A DNA stretch of 64,000 bases from the NCBI GenBank assembly GCA_017415165.1, contig JAFQIY010000043.1:1-64000 (forward strand), given 5' to 3'. The notes under the pieces were generated by a model. It had not been told where the DNA came from, did no database searches, and was given only the letters and a program-made list of their open reading frames with translations. Source of the stretch: Oscillospiraceae bacterium (GTDB taxonomy: Bacteria > Bacillota > Clostridia > Oscillospirales > Ruminococcaceae). Position numbers and translations under genes: made by a program. Positions 56,672 through 64,000 of this stretch are shown here, piece by piece (position 1 is the stretch's first letter; each line of letters starts with the position of its first letter).

Positions 56672-57532
56672 ATGAGCACATTACAGAACAAAATCGATTT
56701 TTCCGTCATTATTACTGCAACAAACGCAAATCCTAATGGTGACCCTCTTAACGGTAATCGTCCGAGAGAAAATTATGATGGCTTTGGTGAGATTTCCGAT
56801 GTATGTATAAAACGCAAAATCAGAAACCGCCTTCAGGATATGGGCGAAAAGATTTTTGTACAGTCAGATGATCGTTGTGATGATGGCTGCGATAGTTTGA
56901 GAAGTCGTGCTGAAAATAATGAAACACTTAAAAAGCTTGGCAAAGGAAAGAATACAAGCCGTGACGAATATGCAAAGGCTGCTTGTGAAGAATGGATTGA
57001 CGTAAGAAGTTTTGGACAGGTGTTTGCTTTCAAGGACTCTGAGGTTTCGGTCGGCGTAAGAGGTCCAGTAAGCATTCAGCAGGCAATAAGTGTTTCACCT
57101 GTTGATATTGTAAGTATGCAGATTACAAAGAGTGTTAACGGTGAAAGTGGCAAGAAGGGTAAGTCCTCTGATACAATGGGTAACAAGCATCGTGTAGAAT
57201 TCGGTATGTATGTAATCAACGGAAGCATAAATTGTCAGCTTGCTGAAAAGACTGGCTTTACGGATGAAGATGCTGAGAAAATCAAGGCAGCACTTGTTAC
57301 TCTTTTCGAGAATGATTGTTCCTCTGCTCGTCCTGAGGGCAGTATGGAAGTGTGTCGTTTATACTGGTGGAAGCATAATAGTAAAACACCGAAATATTCC
57401 TCTGCAAAAATTCATCGTCAGCTTGAAATAAAAATCAAGGATGGTATTGGACGTCCTAAGTCATTTAATGATTATGATATTACTCTTAATCAGATTGACG
57501 GTATAAATGCTGAAATTATTGACCTTGTATAA
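56672..57532 (+). CDS. cas7c: Cas7c (Csd2) backbone subunit
   Basis: 286 residues. Csd2 signature ATNANPNGDPLNGNRPREN near 15-33, and GQVFAFKDSEVSVGVRGPVS. It forms the filament along crRNA. Two bases after cas8c; its stop overlaps the cas4 start (TAATG). Confidence 0.96.
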   Translation: MSTLQNKIDFSVIITATNANPNGDPLNGNRPRENYDGFGEISDVCIKRKIRNRLQDMGEKIFVQSDDRCDDGCDSLRSRAENNETLKKLGKGKNTSRDEYAKAACEEWIDVRSFGQVFAFKDSEVSVGVRGPVSIQQAISVSPVDIVSMQITKSVNGESGKKGKSSDTMGNKHRVEFGMYVINGSINCQLAEKTGFTDEDAEKIKAALVTLFENDCSSARPEGSMEVCRLYWWKHNSKTPKYSSAKIHRQLEIKIKDGIGRPKSFNDYDITLNQIDGINAEIIDLV

Positions 57533-58194
57533 TGTATAACGAAGATGAATATTTGCTGCTTTCGGGAATACAGCATTTCGTATTCTGTCGTCGTCAATGG
57601 GCTTTAATTCATATTGAGCAGCAGTGGGAAGAAAACTACAGAACTGTTGACGGCAATATTATGCACAGAAATGTTCACGACAGCGGTTTTCGTGAAAAAA
57701 GGGGAGATGTTATCACAGCCAGAGCAATGGCTGTGTCATCATCCCGACTTGGTGTAAGCGGAGAATGTGACGTCGTTGAATTTCATAAAAGTAGTAATGG
57801 CACAGAAATATTTGGTCTGGATGGAAAATTCAATGTTATTCCCATAGAATATAAACGTGGTGAACCGAAGGAAGATGACTGTGACATAATGCAGCTTATG
57901 GTTCAAGCTATGTGTCTTGAAGATATGCTTTGTTGTGAGGTTCAGTATGGATATTTATACTACGGAGAAACACGCCACAGAATAAAAGTTAATTTTGATA
58001 CGGAATTACGTAAACGCACAGAAAAGGCAATTGATGAAATGCATAGCTTGTATAAAAGCAGATACACACCTAAAGTAAAGCGTACAAAAGCCTGCAATGC
58101 CTGTTCACTGAAGAATATATGTCTTCCGGTTATCTGTGGAAATTTAAGCGCATATGACTATATTATAAAAAGGCTGGGAGAAGATGAACTATGA
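57532..58194 (+). CDS. cas4: Cas4 exonuclease
   Basis: 220 residues, RecB-like. Iron-sulfur cysteines are in FVFCRRQWAL near 17 and CNACSLKNIC near 190; nuclease residues are in GECDVVEF and PIEYKRG. With Cas1 it selects PAM-bearing prespacers. The start overlaps the cas7c stop by one base. Confidence 0.95.
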   Translation: MYNEDEYLLLSGIQHFVFCRRQWALIHIEQQWEENYRTVDGNIMHRNVHDSGFREKRGDVITARAMAVSSSRLGVSGECDVVEFHKSSNGTEIFGLDGKFNVIPIEYKRGEPKEDDCDIMQLMVQAMCLEDMLCCEVQYGYLYYGETRHRIKVNFDTELRKRTEKAIDEMHSLYKSRYTPKVKRTKACNACSLKNICLPVICGNLSAYDYIIKRLGEDEL

Positions 58195-59222
58195 AGAAAT
58201 TGCTTAACACTTTATATGTGACTTCTCCCGACAGATACTTGTCGCTTGATGGAGAAAATGTTGTTGTAACTTGCTGCAATGATACAATCGGACGTGTACC
58301 GCTTCATAATATTGACGGAATAATGACTTTTGGTTATACAGGAGCAAGTCCTGCACTTATGGGAAAATGTGCAGAAAATGGTATAGAACTTGTATTTATG
58401 AGTGGTAGCGGACGTTTTCTTGCCCGTGTTGAAGGAAAAGTAAATGGTAATGTGCTGCTGCGAAGAGAACAGTACAGAATTGCTGATGATGAAAAAAGAA
58501 GTCTTGATATTGCTAAAAATATTATCACCGGAAAACTTTATAACAGCAGATGGGTGTTGGAAAGAATCATTCGAGACCACGGACTTAAAATTGATACAGA
58601 GAAATTCAGAAGTAAATCAATGTATCTGAAATCAGCATTATCTCAGGTACTCACTGTTGATAATATGGCAGAATTGCGAGGATATGAGGGAGAAGCAGCG
58701 TCAGTTTATTTTTCATTATTTGATGATATGATATTTCAGCAGAAGGAAGATTTTTATTTCCATTCGAGAAATAAACGGCCGCCTTTGGATAATGCAAATG
58801 CAATGTTGTCATTTGCTTATTCGCTTGCAACAGGAATGTGTACATCAGCCCTCGAAGCAGTCGGACTTGATCCATATGTAGGATTTATGCATACTGACCG
58901 TCCCGGAAGGTGTTCATTGGCACTTGATTTGGTCGAAGAATTCCGTGCAGTTTTATGTGACAGATTTGTTTTGTCTGTAATAAACAAGCGTATTATAAAT
59001 GGAGATGATTTTTATAAACGTGAAGATGGCGCAGTAATTCTGACTGATGATGGCAGACGAAAATTTATTACTGCGTGGCAGAATAAAAAACAGGAAGAAA
59101 TAAAACATCCATTTATAAATGAAAAAACAGAATGGGGAATGATTCCTTATGTTCAGGCTTTACTGATGGCAAGATTTATCCGTGGAGATTTGGATTGCTA
59201 TCCCCCTTTTATGTGGAAGTGA
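58191..59222 (+). CDS. cas1: Cas1 integrase, type I-C
   Basis: 343 residues. Metal ligands: Glu in ELRGYEGEAASVYF near 165, His in GFMHTDRPGR near 231 and Asp in LALDLVEEFRA near 243. It inserts new spacers next to the leader. ATGA overlap with cas4. Confidence 0.97.
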   Translation: MKKLLNTLYVTSPDRYLSLDGENVVVTCCNDTIGRVPLHNIDGIMTFGYTGASPALMGKCAENGIELVFMSGSGRFLARVEGKVNGNVLLRREQYRIADDEKRSLDIAKNIITGKLYNSRWVLERIIRDHGLKIDTEKFRSKSMYLKSALSQVLTVDNMAELRGYEGEAASVYFSLFDDMIFQQKEDFYFHSRNKRPPLDNANAMLSFAYSLATGMCTSALEAVGLDPYVGFMHTDRPGRCSLALDLVEEFRAVLCDRFVLSVINKRIINGDDFYKREDGAVILTDDGRRKFITAWQNKKQEEIKHPFINEKTEWGMIPYVQALLMARFIRGDLDCYPPFMWK

Positions 59223-59226
59223 TGAT

Positions 59227-59517
59227 ATGTTGGTGTTGATAACATATGATGTAAATACGCAGGATTCAAAAGGGAAAAGGCGGCTTCGTAAGGTTTCAAA
59301 AATATGTGTTGATTATGGAGTAAGAGTTCAGAATTCTGTGTTTGAATGTGTTGTTGATAGTGTACAGTACAGAGCACTAAAGCATAGACTTATCAATGAA
59401 ATTGACAAAGAAAAAGACAGCTTGCGTTTTTATAATCTTGGGAACAATAAGAACGCAAAGGTAGAGCATATTGGTGCAAAAGAAACAATAAAAGTAGATG
59501 ATATACTTATTATGTAG
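59227..59517 (+). CDS. cas2: Cas2, type I-C
   Basis: 96 residues. LVLITYDVNTQD start and VQNSVFEC strand are canonical. It bridges Cas1 dimers. ATG 59227 is chosen; the longer frame overlaps cas1. Confidence 0.96.
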   Translation: MLVLITYDVNTQDSKGKRRLRKVSKICVDYGVRVQNSVFECVVDSVQYRALKHRLINEIDKEKDSLRFYNLGNNKNAKVEHIGAKETIKVDDILIM

Positions 59518-59560
59518 TGCGAATATGAAGTGTACATAAAAGAGTTATAACATTCGCACT
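59516..59560 (+). terminator. Hairpin ending the cas operon
   Basis: Perfect 9-bp stem AGTGCGAAT/ATTCGCACT with a long 27-base loop, then TGATTTTTA. Confidence 0.55.
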
Positions 59561-59677
59561 TGATTTTTAATGGATTATTATTTTTATCAAAGTGAATATT
59601 TATTATTGCATTTGATAGTTTGTTAAAATTGTACAATGAATTAACGTTATAATTATGATTTATTGTTCGATTTTGCT
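59561..59677 (+). promoter_or_regulatory. CRISPR leader
   Basis: AT-rich, gene-free stretch between cas2 and the first perfect repeat. Candidate -10 boxes TACAAT and TATAAT occur near 59632 and 59650, without a well-spaced -35. The leader side is set by the degenerate repeat at the far end. Confidence 0.7.
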
Positions 59678-61363
59678 GTCACCCTCTTCGTGAGGGTGTG
59701 GATTGAAATATTAAAAGAGGATATGTTTCTGCAAATAAGATTGTCACCCTCTTCGTGAGGGTGTGGATTGAAATTATGACTTAATTTGCTAGTTTTAAAA
59801 AGCCCGAGGTCACCCTCTTCGTGAGGGTGTGGATTGAAATAAGCACACGCCGAGTCACTCGGAATGAGCCTGAACAGCGTCACCCTCTTCGTGAGGGTGT
59901 GGATTGAAATTGAAAAGAGTAGGTGCATTTTTTTGTGTGTACGGGTCACCCTCTTCGTGAGGGTGTGGATTGAAATATTACCGAACGATACTACATTTCG
60001 TTGGAAATGGTCACCCTCTTCGTGAGGGTGTGGATTGAAATATATCAATAGAATAATGTTTATCATCGAGAAGCAGTCACCCTCTTCGTGAGGGTGTGGA
60101 TTGAAATTTTGTAAATGTTTGGTATGACTGCGGATTGATAAGTCACCCTCTTCGTGAGGGTGTGGATTGAAATCTCAACATACTGAGAAGATAACGAACA
60201 AAATTCAGTCACCCTCTTCGTGAGGGTGTGGATTGAAATCTTTAAAGGGTGCAGGTTGTAAGGCACTTTACGTCACCCTCTTCGTGAGGGTGTGGATTGA
60301 AATTTGACGCTTATGATTACCTCGGTACTTCTGAAAGTCACCCTCTTCGTGAGGGTGTGGATTGAAATACCCTGTACCCACACAAGACCGTTGCTGTTAT
60401 TCGTCACCCTCTTCGTGAGGGTGTGGATTGAAATTCCCTTTGGGAGTTAGAGGGTTGCAAACAAAAATGTGTCACCCTCTTCGTGAGGGTGTGGATTGAA
60501 ATAGACGGTTCATCTGCTCCCACGGATGATGAATATGTCACCCTCTTCGTGAGGGTGTGGATTGAAATAACGTTTCAAGCCGTATCAATGCAAGTTGCAT
60601 TTGTCACCCTCTTCGTGAGGGTGTGGATTGAAATTGAACTGCATTAAGACCAATGCCGACGCCTCTCTGTCACCCTCTTCGTGAGGGTGTGGATTGAAAT
60701 ACAGCGTTAATTATTGCCACCTTGTAGCCGTTTTGTCACCCTCTTCGTGAGGGTGTGGATTGAAATTCGGAATGGAGAAAAAGGGAGAAACCTTCAAGGA
60801 TGTCACCCTCTTCGTGAGGGTGTGGATTGAAATTCAACCGTATAGGAATAGAGGTGAGATAAACGAATGTCACCCTCTTCGTGAGGGTGTGGATTGAAAT
60901 CGATAAAAGATACATCAATATGGACAGAGAAACTTGTCACCCTCTTCGTGAGGGTGTGGATTGAAATCAGCAACGTTTAGCCGAGCCTGTAGTCGTTTGC
61001 GTGTCACCCTCTTCGTGAGGGTGTGGATTGAAATCTTGCGGTTGGTGCTCTTAATGAGTGCTTGCCGGTCACCCTCTTCGTGAGGGTGTGGATTGAAATT
61101 ACTGTGACCCACCGTATCATACAACGGAAAAGCGTCACCCTCTTCGTGAGGGTGTGGATTGAAATTACTGTGACCCACCGTATCATACAACGGAAAAGCG
61201 TCACCCTCTTCGTGAGGGTGTGGATTGAAATTGAACTGCATTAAGACCAATGCCGACGCCTCTCTGTCACCCTCTTCGTGAGGGTGTGGATTGAAATGGG
61301 ACGTGCGTATCAGGAAGCTTGCCGCCCTTTGGTCACCCTCCTCGTGAAGGTGTGTATTATATT
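59678..61363 (+). CRISPR. Type I-C CRISPR array, 26 repeats and 25 spacers
   Basis: The 32-base repeat is GTCACCCTC-TTC-GTGAGGGTG followed by TGGATTGAAAT, with a CACCCTC/GAGGGTG stem. Repeats 1-25 are identical by eye; the last (61332-61363) is degenerate (CTCGTGAAGG, TGTATTATATT), marking the old end. Spacers are 32-38 bases. Spacers 22 and 23 (61100-61133 and 61166-61199) are identical, and spacer 24 (61232-61265) is identical to spacer 15 (60635-60668). Cas5c should leave an 11-base 5' handle from the repeat end. Confidence 0.98.
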
Positions 61364-61483
61364 CTTTGAATTCATATGATGCGACTATGTTAATAACATA
61401 TTTTAAAGTAATTCTCCCACTTTTCACTTACATATTATACCCCTGAAGGAACAAAAAGTTCCAAAACAAAAGGAGGTATAACT
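61364..61483. other. Spacer after the array
   Basis: AT-rich DNA with a short hairpin GGAAC-AAAAA-GTTCC near 61448-61462. The AAAGGAGG site at about 61471 belongs to the next small ORF. Nothing else seen. Confidence 0.4.
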
Positions 61484-61564
61484 ATGCTGAGAAAAATGCT
61501 TGAAGCGGTGAGAATGCTTCTTGAAACAATCGTCCGTACGTTCAGCAAGCGAGCTTACGGGTGA
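61484..61564 (+). CDS. 26-residue peptide
   Basis: Begins MLRKMLEAVRMLLETIVRTF and ends SKRAYG; an amphipathic, basic helix. It has a strong AAAGGAGG site 8 bases upstream, so it is likely translated. It overlaps the next possible frame by 44 bases. Function unknown; peptide, leader or truncated gene. Confidence 0.45.
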   Translation: MLRKMLEAVRMLLETIVRTFSKRAYG

Positions 61565-61673
61565 GCCAATTCCACAATCGGTTACCGAGAAAATCATCGA
61601 AGCAGCCGTAGTTTCAGTTGCCACAATCCTGTGTGCAATAATCGATTCAATACTCGAAGAAAAAGGGACATAG
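61521..61673 (+). CDS. Possible 50-residue hydrophobic protein (+1 frame)
   Basis: An open frame after an in-frame TGA reads from TTG 61521: KQSSVRSASELTGEPIPQSV, then TEKIIEAAVVSVATILCAII and DSILEEKGT, with one membrane-like helix. No clear ribosome site. It may be expressed by coupling to, or frameshift from, the 26-residue peptide, or be a broken gene. Confidence 0.35.
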   Translation: MKQSSVRSASELTGEPIPQSVTEKIIEAAVVSVATILCAIIDSILEEKGT

Positions 61674-61691
61674 CCACGATAGCTATGTCCC
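61665..61691 (+). terminator. Terminator of tiny ORFs
   Basis: Perfect 10-bp stem GGGACATAGC/GCTATGTCCC with a 7-base loop, then CGATTTCCATTT. Confidence 0.75.
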
Positions 61692-61713
61692 GATTTCCAT
61701 TTAAGGAGGCAAA

Positions 61714-61998
61714 ATGTTCAACTCAAATCGTTACCTGACCCGTGGAGTTCAGACGGAAATCCCGTCTGAACTCCAATTCTTTATGTGGGAATGTATAGAC
61801 CAACTTCCAGAACCCAAGGACAGATTTCAAATCTTCCGCCTTACAATCCAAGACGACAAGCAACACGTATCCCACGAATCGGAGCAACCTGAATACCACA
61901 AGGAGTACGACATTGACACAGCAAATCCGATTGAAGCAAAAATCTACGTCATTGATGACGAAACGCATTGCACTATGCTATTAGCGGAAGAATATTAA
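61714..61998 (+). CDS. DUF960 protein
   Basis: 94 residues. The opening MFNSNRYLTRGVQTEIPSEL and FFMWECIDQLPEPKDRFQIFRL, then the acidic ending, match DUF960, a family common on plasmids and conjugative elements of Firmicutes. Function unknown. AAGGAGG precedes the ATG. Each gene of this stretch is followed by its own hairpin. Confidence 0.72.
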   Translation: MFNSNRYLTRGVQTEIPSELQFFMWECIDQLPEPKDRFQIFRLTIQDDKQHVSHESEQPEYHKEYDIDTANPIEAKIYVIDDETHCTMLLAEEY

Positions 61999-62001
61999 AC
62001 C

Positions 62002-62031
62002 AATGGGACAAGCCACAAGGCTTGTCCCATT
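62002..62031 (+). terminator. DUF960 gene terminator
   Basis: Perfect 13-bp stem AATGGGACAAGCC/GGCTTGTCCCATT, 4-base loop, TTTTGTATTTT. It excludes the in-frame start at 62003 for the next gene. Confidence 0.88.
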
Positions 62032-62053
62032 TTGTATTTTAGGAGGAATTAAA

Positions 62054-63157
62054 ATGAGCGATACATTTGTATGCACCCACTGCGGAGAGCAATGGGATAT
62101 TGAGGACAGACACAACTTTGATGGAGCAGAACTTTGCCCCGATTGTTTCCACGAGGAAACTGTAGTCTGTGAGCACTGTGGTCGCAGACTTTGGGCAGAT
62201 AATGCCGTTGACAGTGACAGAGTTCTTTGCGAACGCTGCTATGACGATTATTATGTCAACTGCGAAGGCTGCGGACGAACACTACACAACGATGACGCAT
62301 ATTACTTTGATGATGGCAACGATTATCCATATTGCCACAACTGTTACGAACAGCGTTGCAGTGGAGAGTACATCCACGATTACAGCTTTAAGCCTGAGCC
62401 AATTTTCTATGGTGACGGTAACCGTTACTTCGGTGTAGAACTTGAAATCGACGAGGGCGGACACGATGATGGCAATGCGGAGAAGCTGACTGACATTGCC
62501 AACACCATAGACGAAAAGCGTATCTACATTAAGCAAGAGGGTAGCTTGAATGACGGTATGGAGATTGTCACACACCCAATGTCCCTCGACTATCATCTGA
62601 ATGAAATGCCTTGGTCTGATGTGATGTCCAAAGCAATACGCATGGGTTACTTGTCACACAAGACATACACTTGCGGACTACATGTTCACGTTAATAGAAG
62701 TACTTTTGGTAGTAATCACGAAGAACAGGAAGAACGAATTTCAAGAGTGCTGTTTTTCGTTGAACGCTTCTGGCAGGAACTTCTGAAATTCTCAAGACGA
62801 ACAGAGGCACAAATGGCACGATGGGCAGACCGTTACGGTATCAAGGAAAATCCAAAGGCTACCCTTGATAATGCAAAGAAGAATTACTCAGGACGATATA
62901 CCTGCGTGAATCTGAATAACTATCACACAATTGAGTTCCGTATTTTCCGTGGTACTCTGAAATACAACACTTTGGTTGCTACATTACAGTTGGTCAATAA
63001 AATCTGCGATATTGCAATCAAAATGACAGATGGAGAACTGACTTCGTTGAATTGGTGCGACTTCGTATCAAGTATTGATGAACCTGAGCTTATCAATTAC
63101 TTGAAGGAAAGACGTCTGTATGTGAACGAACCTATCGAATGTGAGGAGGATGTATAA
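62054..63157 (+). CDS. Zinc-ribbon amidoligase
   Basis: 367 residues. The N-terminal ~110 residues hold four CxxC knuckles in LIM-like order (CTHCGEQW, LCPDCF, CEHCGRRL, LCERCY, CEGCGR, YCHNCY). An amidoligase domain follows (COOH-NH2 ligase of the glutamine-synthetase-like superfamily): NRYFGVELEID near 135, EIVTHPMSL, CGLHVHVNRSTFG near 212, and YHTIEFRIFRGTL near 305. It is expected to form amide bonds with ATP; the substrate is unknown. AGGAGG lies 8 bases before ATG 62054. Its stop overlaps the amidotransferase start. Confidence 0.82.
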   Translation: MSDTFVCTHCGEQWDIEDRHNFDGAELCPDCFHEETVVCEHCGRRLWADNAVDSDRVLCERCYDDYYVNCEGCGRTLHNDDAYYFDDGNDYPYCHNCYEQRCSGEYIHDYSFKPEPIFYGDGNRYFGVELEIDEGGHDDGNAEKLTDIANTIDEKRIYIKQEGSLNDGMEIVTHPMSLDYHLNEMPWSDVMSKAIRMGYLSHKTYTCGLHVHVNRSTFGSNHEEQEERISRVLFFVERFWQELLKFSRRTEAQMARWADRYGIKENPKATLDNAKKNYSGRYTCVNLNNYHTIEFRIFRGTLKYNTLVATLQLVNKICDIAIKMTDGELTSLNWCDFVSSIDEPELINYLKERRLYVNEPIECEEDV

Positions 63158-64000
63158 TGTGTTGCTTATTTGGACTTATTGATTATGGAAATGTATTTTC
63201 AGCAAGGGAGAAGAATAAGATTATCAAGATACTTTCTACAGAATGTGAAGCTCGTGGTACTGATGCAACTGGTATCGCATTTAACACCAATACTGGTCTG
63301 CATATTTTCAAGCGACCAATTGCCGCACATAAGCTGTGGTACAGAATTCCTGACAATGCAAAAGTCATTATGGGACATGCCCGAATGACTACTCAGGGTA
63401 GTGAGAAGTTCAATTTCAACAATCATCCGTTTCCTGGACGAGTTGGAGTAACGAATTTTGCTCTTGCACATAACGGTGTTCTACATAATGACATCAGGCT
63501 TCAGAGAGAAGAACAGCTTCCCATTACCAATATTCAGACTGACAGCTATGTTGCAGTACAGCTGATAGAAAAACAGAACACCCTCAGTTTTGACAGCATC
63601 AGAAAGATGGCTGAAAAGACTGAGGGTTCTTTCTGTTATACGATACTTGATGAAAGAAACAACCTGTACTTTGTTAAGGGTGACAATCCTTTGGCAATCT
63701 ACAAGTTCAATGGGTTTTACATTTATGCAAGTACGGATGATATTCTGCAAAGAGTATTGCAGAAACTTGGACTTATGAAGTTCAGCAAGGTAAATGTCAG
63801 CTGTGGTGATATCCTCAAAATTGCATCAGATGGAGCGATTGAAATTCAGCGTTTTGATTTTCCTGACTATTTCAGCCACTACAGTTATTTTACTCCACCT
63901 GCATACGATGACGATACTGTTATGGATATGCTTACCGAGTATGCAGGATATTTCGGTATTGATGCGGAAGATGTGATAATGCTGTATGATTATGGCTATG
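63157..64000 (+). CDS. Class II glutamine amidotransferase (partial, runs off end)
   Basis: 281 codons are visible. After Met removal Cys2 (MCCLFGLI) would be the Ntn nucleophile. CEARGTDATGIAF, MGHARMTTQG and LAHNGVLHN are the GATase-II pocket segments; PSCYT-like GSFCYTILDE follows. It should release ammonia from glutamine and hand it to a partner, most likely the amidoligase, whose stop shares one base with this start (TAATG). GAGGAGGATG precedes it. The 3' end lies outside the window. Confidence 0.82.
   Translation, partial: MCCLFGLIDYGNVFSAREKNKIIKILSTECEARGTDATGIAFNTNTGLHIFKRPIAAHKLWYRIPDNAKVIMGHARMTTQGSEKFNFNNHPFPGRVGVTNFALAHNGVLHNDIRLQREEQLPITNIQTDSYVAVQLIEKQNTLSFDSIRKMAEKTEGSFCYTILDERNNLYFVKGDNPLAIYKFNGFYIYASTDDILQRVLQKLGLMKFSKVNVSCGDILKIASDGAIEIQRFDFPDYFSHYSYFTPPAYDDDTVMDMLTEYAGYFGIDAEDVIMLYDYGY

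Noticed and set aside
59678-61363. Self-targeting spacers
   Set aside because: I noticed no obvious match in this window, but a full search was not possible, so no claim is made.
59653-61427. Minus- and plus-strand ORFs full of NPHPHEEGD or SIHTLTKRVT repeats
   Set aside because: They are translations of the CRISPR repeat and have no ribosome sites.

Overview
The window reads as chromosome of an anaerobic, spore-lineage member of the Firmicutes, most like Ruminococcus or another Oscillospiraceae gut clostridium. The evidence is AGGAGG-type ribosome sites, sigma-A promoters with 17-bp spacers, spoIIID, a run of Spo0A-box-like sites, GTG and TTG starts, tnpW-type mobile genes, and a methyl-accepting chemotaxis protein beside c-di-GMP genes. 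The genus is an inference; no rRNA gene is present.

Layout. 1-14.5 kb is housekeeping and signalling: amidohydrolase and MATE exporter, galT, a DUF1294 protein, a cytosolic sugar-sensor-like GGDEF protein, a GH13 glucosidase, pnuC behind a terminator/antiterminator leader, a chemoreceptor, an HD-GYP protein and cysteine synthase. 14.6-19.6 kb is accessory: two XRE regulators, a membrane Ser/Thr kinase, the relic of a second kinase, a lipoprotein gene broken at a T7 tract, and an RCC1-repeat protein.

19.6-42.5 kb lies between two ~120-bp direct repeats, each with a CIRCE-type palindrome. A large serine recombinase and tnpW sit just inside the left copy, and ssrA lies just outside the right copy. 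The segment holds (a) an eight-kilobase lipid-type operon with a CarS-like CTP:lipid cytidylyltransferase, a CDP-alcohol transferase, a phosphatidylserine decarboxylase, a UbiA prenyltransferase, two phosphohistidine dikinases of rifampin-phosphotransferase layout and a GNAT-like protein, and (b) a DUF4132 - MoxR ATPase - DUF5682 - VWA - SWIM operon in the same order as E. coli yehI-L-M-P-Q.

42.6-50.7 kb is core again: ssrA, smpB, a DUF6514-like gene behind four 10-bp-spaced Spo0A-like boxes, clpB, a minus-strand run of small genes (phosphatase, VOC, GNAT) and spoIIID. 50.8-61.4 kb is a complete type I-C CRISPR-Cas locus (cas3-5-8-7-4-1-2 and 26 repeats) preceded by a DnaQ-like exonuclease gene. 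61.4-64 kb begins a mobile-element-like set: tiny ORFs, DUF960, a zinc-ribbon amidoligase and a class II glutamine amidotransferase that runs off the end.

The best candidate for an undescribed system is the 23.2-32.2 kb lipid operon. It combines the enzyme classes of the archaeal ether-lipid route (UbiA, CarS, serine transferase, decarboxylase) with two dikinases whose acceptor is unknown. The amidoligase/amidotransferase pair and the kinase/XRE cassette are secondary candidates.
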